6,834 nucleotides of DNA from Eubacteriales Family XIII. Incertae Sedis bacterium (GTDB lineage Bacteria > Bacillota > Clostridia > Peptostreptococcales > Anaerovoracaceae): positions 1-6,834 of the forward strand of contig JAITEX010000042.1 of assembly GCA_031281765.1 (NCBI GenBank), in the 5' to 3' direction. The translations under genes and the position numbers were made by a program. This document shows positions 5,834 through 6,834 of the stretch, piece by piece. The number at the start of each line of letters is the position of its first letter. Positions within the stretch are counted from its first letter, which is position 1. The notes beneath the pieces were generated by a model. It did not search any database. It was not told where the DNA came from and was given only the letters and a program-made list of their open reading frames with translations.

Positions 5834-6834
5834 ATGCATAGCGTAAGATTAGTAACAGACAACCTGTATTGGGTCGGAGCCAACGAGCATCGTCTCGACC
5901 TCTTTGAGAACATCCACCCGCTGAACGGCATAGGCGTATCCTACAACTCCTATCTGCTGCTCGACAAGAAGACCGTCCTGTTCGACACGGTGGATTGGGC
6001 CGTCTGCCGGCAGTACCTTGAAAATATCGATTTTGTACTCGGTGACCGGCCGCTCGATTATCTCGTTATCAATCACCTCGAGCCCGACCACGCGGCGTCG
6101 ATAGAGGAGGTGCTTATCCGGCACCCCGAAACGACGGTGATTTCGAACGAAAAAGCCTTCATGCAGATGCGGCAGTTCGGGTTCTCAGACATTATCGACG
6201 GACGCACCGACGAAGTCCTCGAAGGCGATACGCGTAATTTCGGCGACCATACCGTCGCATGGGTATTCGCGCCGATGGTGCACTGGCCCGAAGCGATGGT
6301 GGCGCTCGATGTCACAAACGGCGTCCTCTTTTCGGCCGACGGTTTCGGCTCCTTTATCGCGCTCGACGGCGTCCTCTTCGCCGACGAAGTGGATTTCGAC
6401 CGCGACTGGCTCGATGAAGCGCGGCGGTATCTGACGAATATCGTCGGAAAATACGGCCCGCACATTCAGGCATTACTCGCGAAAGCGGGCCCGCTGCTGC
6501 CGCAGGTCAAATACATCTGCCCGCTGCACGGCCCCGTCTGGAGAAAGGACTTCGGTTATATTATCGGGAAATATGACAAGTGGAGCCGCTATGAGCCCGA
6601 GGAAAACGGCGTGCTCATCATCTACGCGTCTATGTACGGCAACACGGAAAGCGCGGCGGTCGCCCTCGCGGCAAAGCTTAGGGAGCGCGGCGTCAAGGAT
6701 GTGAAGGTGCGCGACGTGTCGAACACACACGTGTCCTGGCTCATCTCCGAAACGTTCAAGTACAGCCATGTGGTGCTCGCGTCAGTGACCTACAACCTCG
6801 GCATCTATCCACTCATACACAACTATCTGATGGA
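5834..6834 (+). CDS. fprA: A-type flavodiiron protein (rubredoxin:O2/NO oxidoreductase), 3' end outside window
   Basis: The first 333 residues are present and the frame is open to the edge; the family is usually about 390-410 residues, so roughly 60-75 are missing. The N-terminal metallo-beta-lactamase-like domain (1 to about 250) has all expected diiron ligands: H81-x-E83-x-D85-H86 (NHLEPDH), H150, D169 (FSADGF) and H232 (CPLHGP). The flavodoxin-like domain begins near 257 with the FMN phosphate loop SMYGNTE (266-272). Such enzymes reduce O2 to water and/or NO to N2O in the cytoplasm, usually with electrons from rubredoxin. ATG 5834 is preceded by AGGAGGT (5821-5827), and the gap to the upstream stop is 16 nt, so it is co-transcribed with the fusion gene. 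The rubredoxin module of that gene is the obvious donor. O2 versus NO preference cannot be read from the sequence. Confidence 0.95.
   Translation, partial: MHSVRLVTDNLYWVGANEHRLDLFENIHPLNGIGVSYNSYLLLDKKTVLFDTVDWAVCRQYLENIDFVLGDRPLDYLVINHLEPDHAASIEEVLIRHPETTVISNEKAFMQMRQFGFSDIIDGRTDEVLEGDTRNFGDHTVAWVFAPMVHWPEAMVALDVTNGVLFSADGFGSFIALDGVLFADEVDFDRDWLDEARRYLTNIVGKYGPHIQALLAKAGPLLPQVKYICPLHGPVWRKDFGYIIGKYDKWSRYEPEENGVLIIYASMYGNTESAAVALAAKLRERGVKDVKVRDVSNTHVSWLISETFKYSHVVLASVTYNLGIYPLIHNYLM

Noticed and set aside
1..6834. tRNA, rRNA, CRISPR array, insertion sequence or known riboswitch
   Set aside because: No cloverleaf, regular spaced repeats, transposase-like frame or recognisable riboswitch core was seen on either strand by eye.

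Overview
The window looks like a chromosomal piece of a strictly or mostly anaerobic, fermentative bacterium, most likely Bacillota (Firmicutes). A Negativicutes-like lineage would fit, but this is a low-confidence guess. The reasons are strong AGGAGG-type ribosome binding sites about 7 nt from each start, a type III glutamine synthetase, a butyryl-CoA-dehydrogenase-like acyl-CoA dehydrogenase, a rubredoxin module and an A-type flavodiiron protein. All convincing genes are on the + strand. There are no RNA genes, transposons or CRISPR arrays.

Region by region: (1) 51-785 is an XRE-type helix-turn-helix regulator with a C-terminal domain I do not recognise. (2) 786-1002 is a dense non-coding regulatory region with a diverged direct repeat, two overlapping palindromes sharing one arm, and a good sigma-70-type promoter. 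(3) 1003-3114 is glnN, glutamine synthetase III, closed by a strong intrinsic terminator at 3184-3215. (4) An AT-rich promoter region follows. Its -35 element lies inside a 25-bp inverted repeat that closely matches the E. coli IscR type 1 operator. (5) 3322-3729 is a small Rrf2/IscR-like regulator with three Cys and one His placed to hold an Fe-S cluster. (6) 3730-3915 is a leader with a perfect 23-bp palindrome, a possible promoter and a second hairpin. (7) 3916-5817 is an unusual three-module protein: acyl-CoA dehydrogenase, then the FAD-binding C-terminal domain of ETF-alpha, then a complete rubredoxin. (8) 5834 to the window end is a flavodiiron protein (FprA type), cut off by the edge.

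How the genes may work together: the right half reads as a compact redox unit. Electrons taken from an acyl-CoA by the dehydrogenase FAD could pass to the tethered ETF-type FAD, then to the tethered rubredoxin, then to the flavodiiron protein encoded 16 nt downstream, which would reduce O2 (or NO). The Rrf2/IscR-like gene just upstream could sense O2, NO or Fe-S status and control itself and perhaps the operon. Each module is recognised from sequence; the complete acyl-CoA-to-O2 route and its regulation are inference. The left half (XRE regulator and glnN) is a separate nitrogen-assimilation unit.
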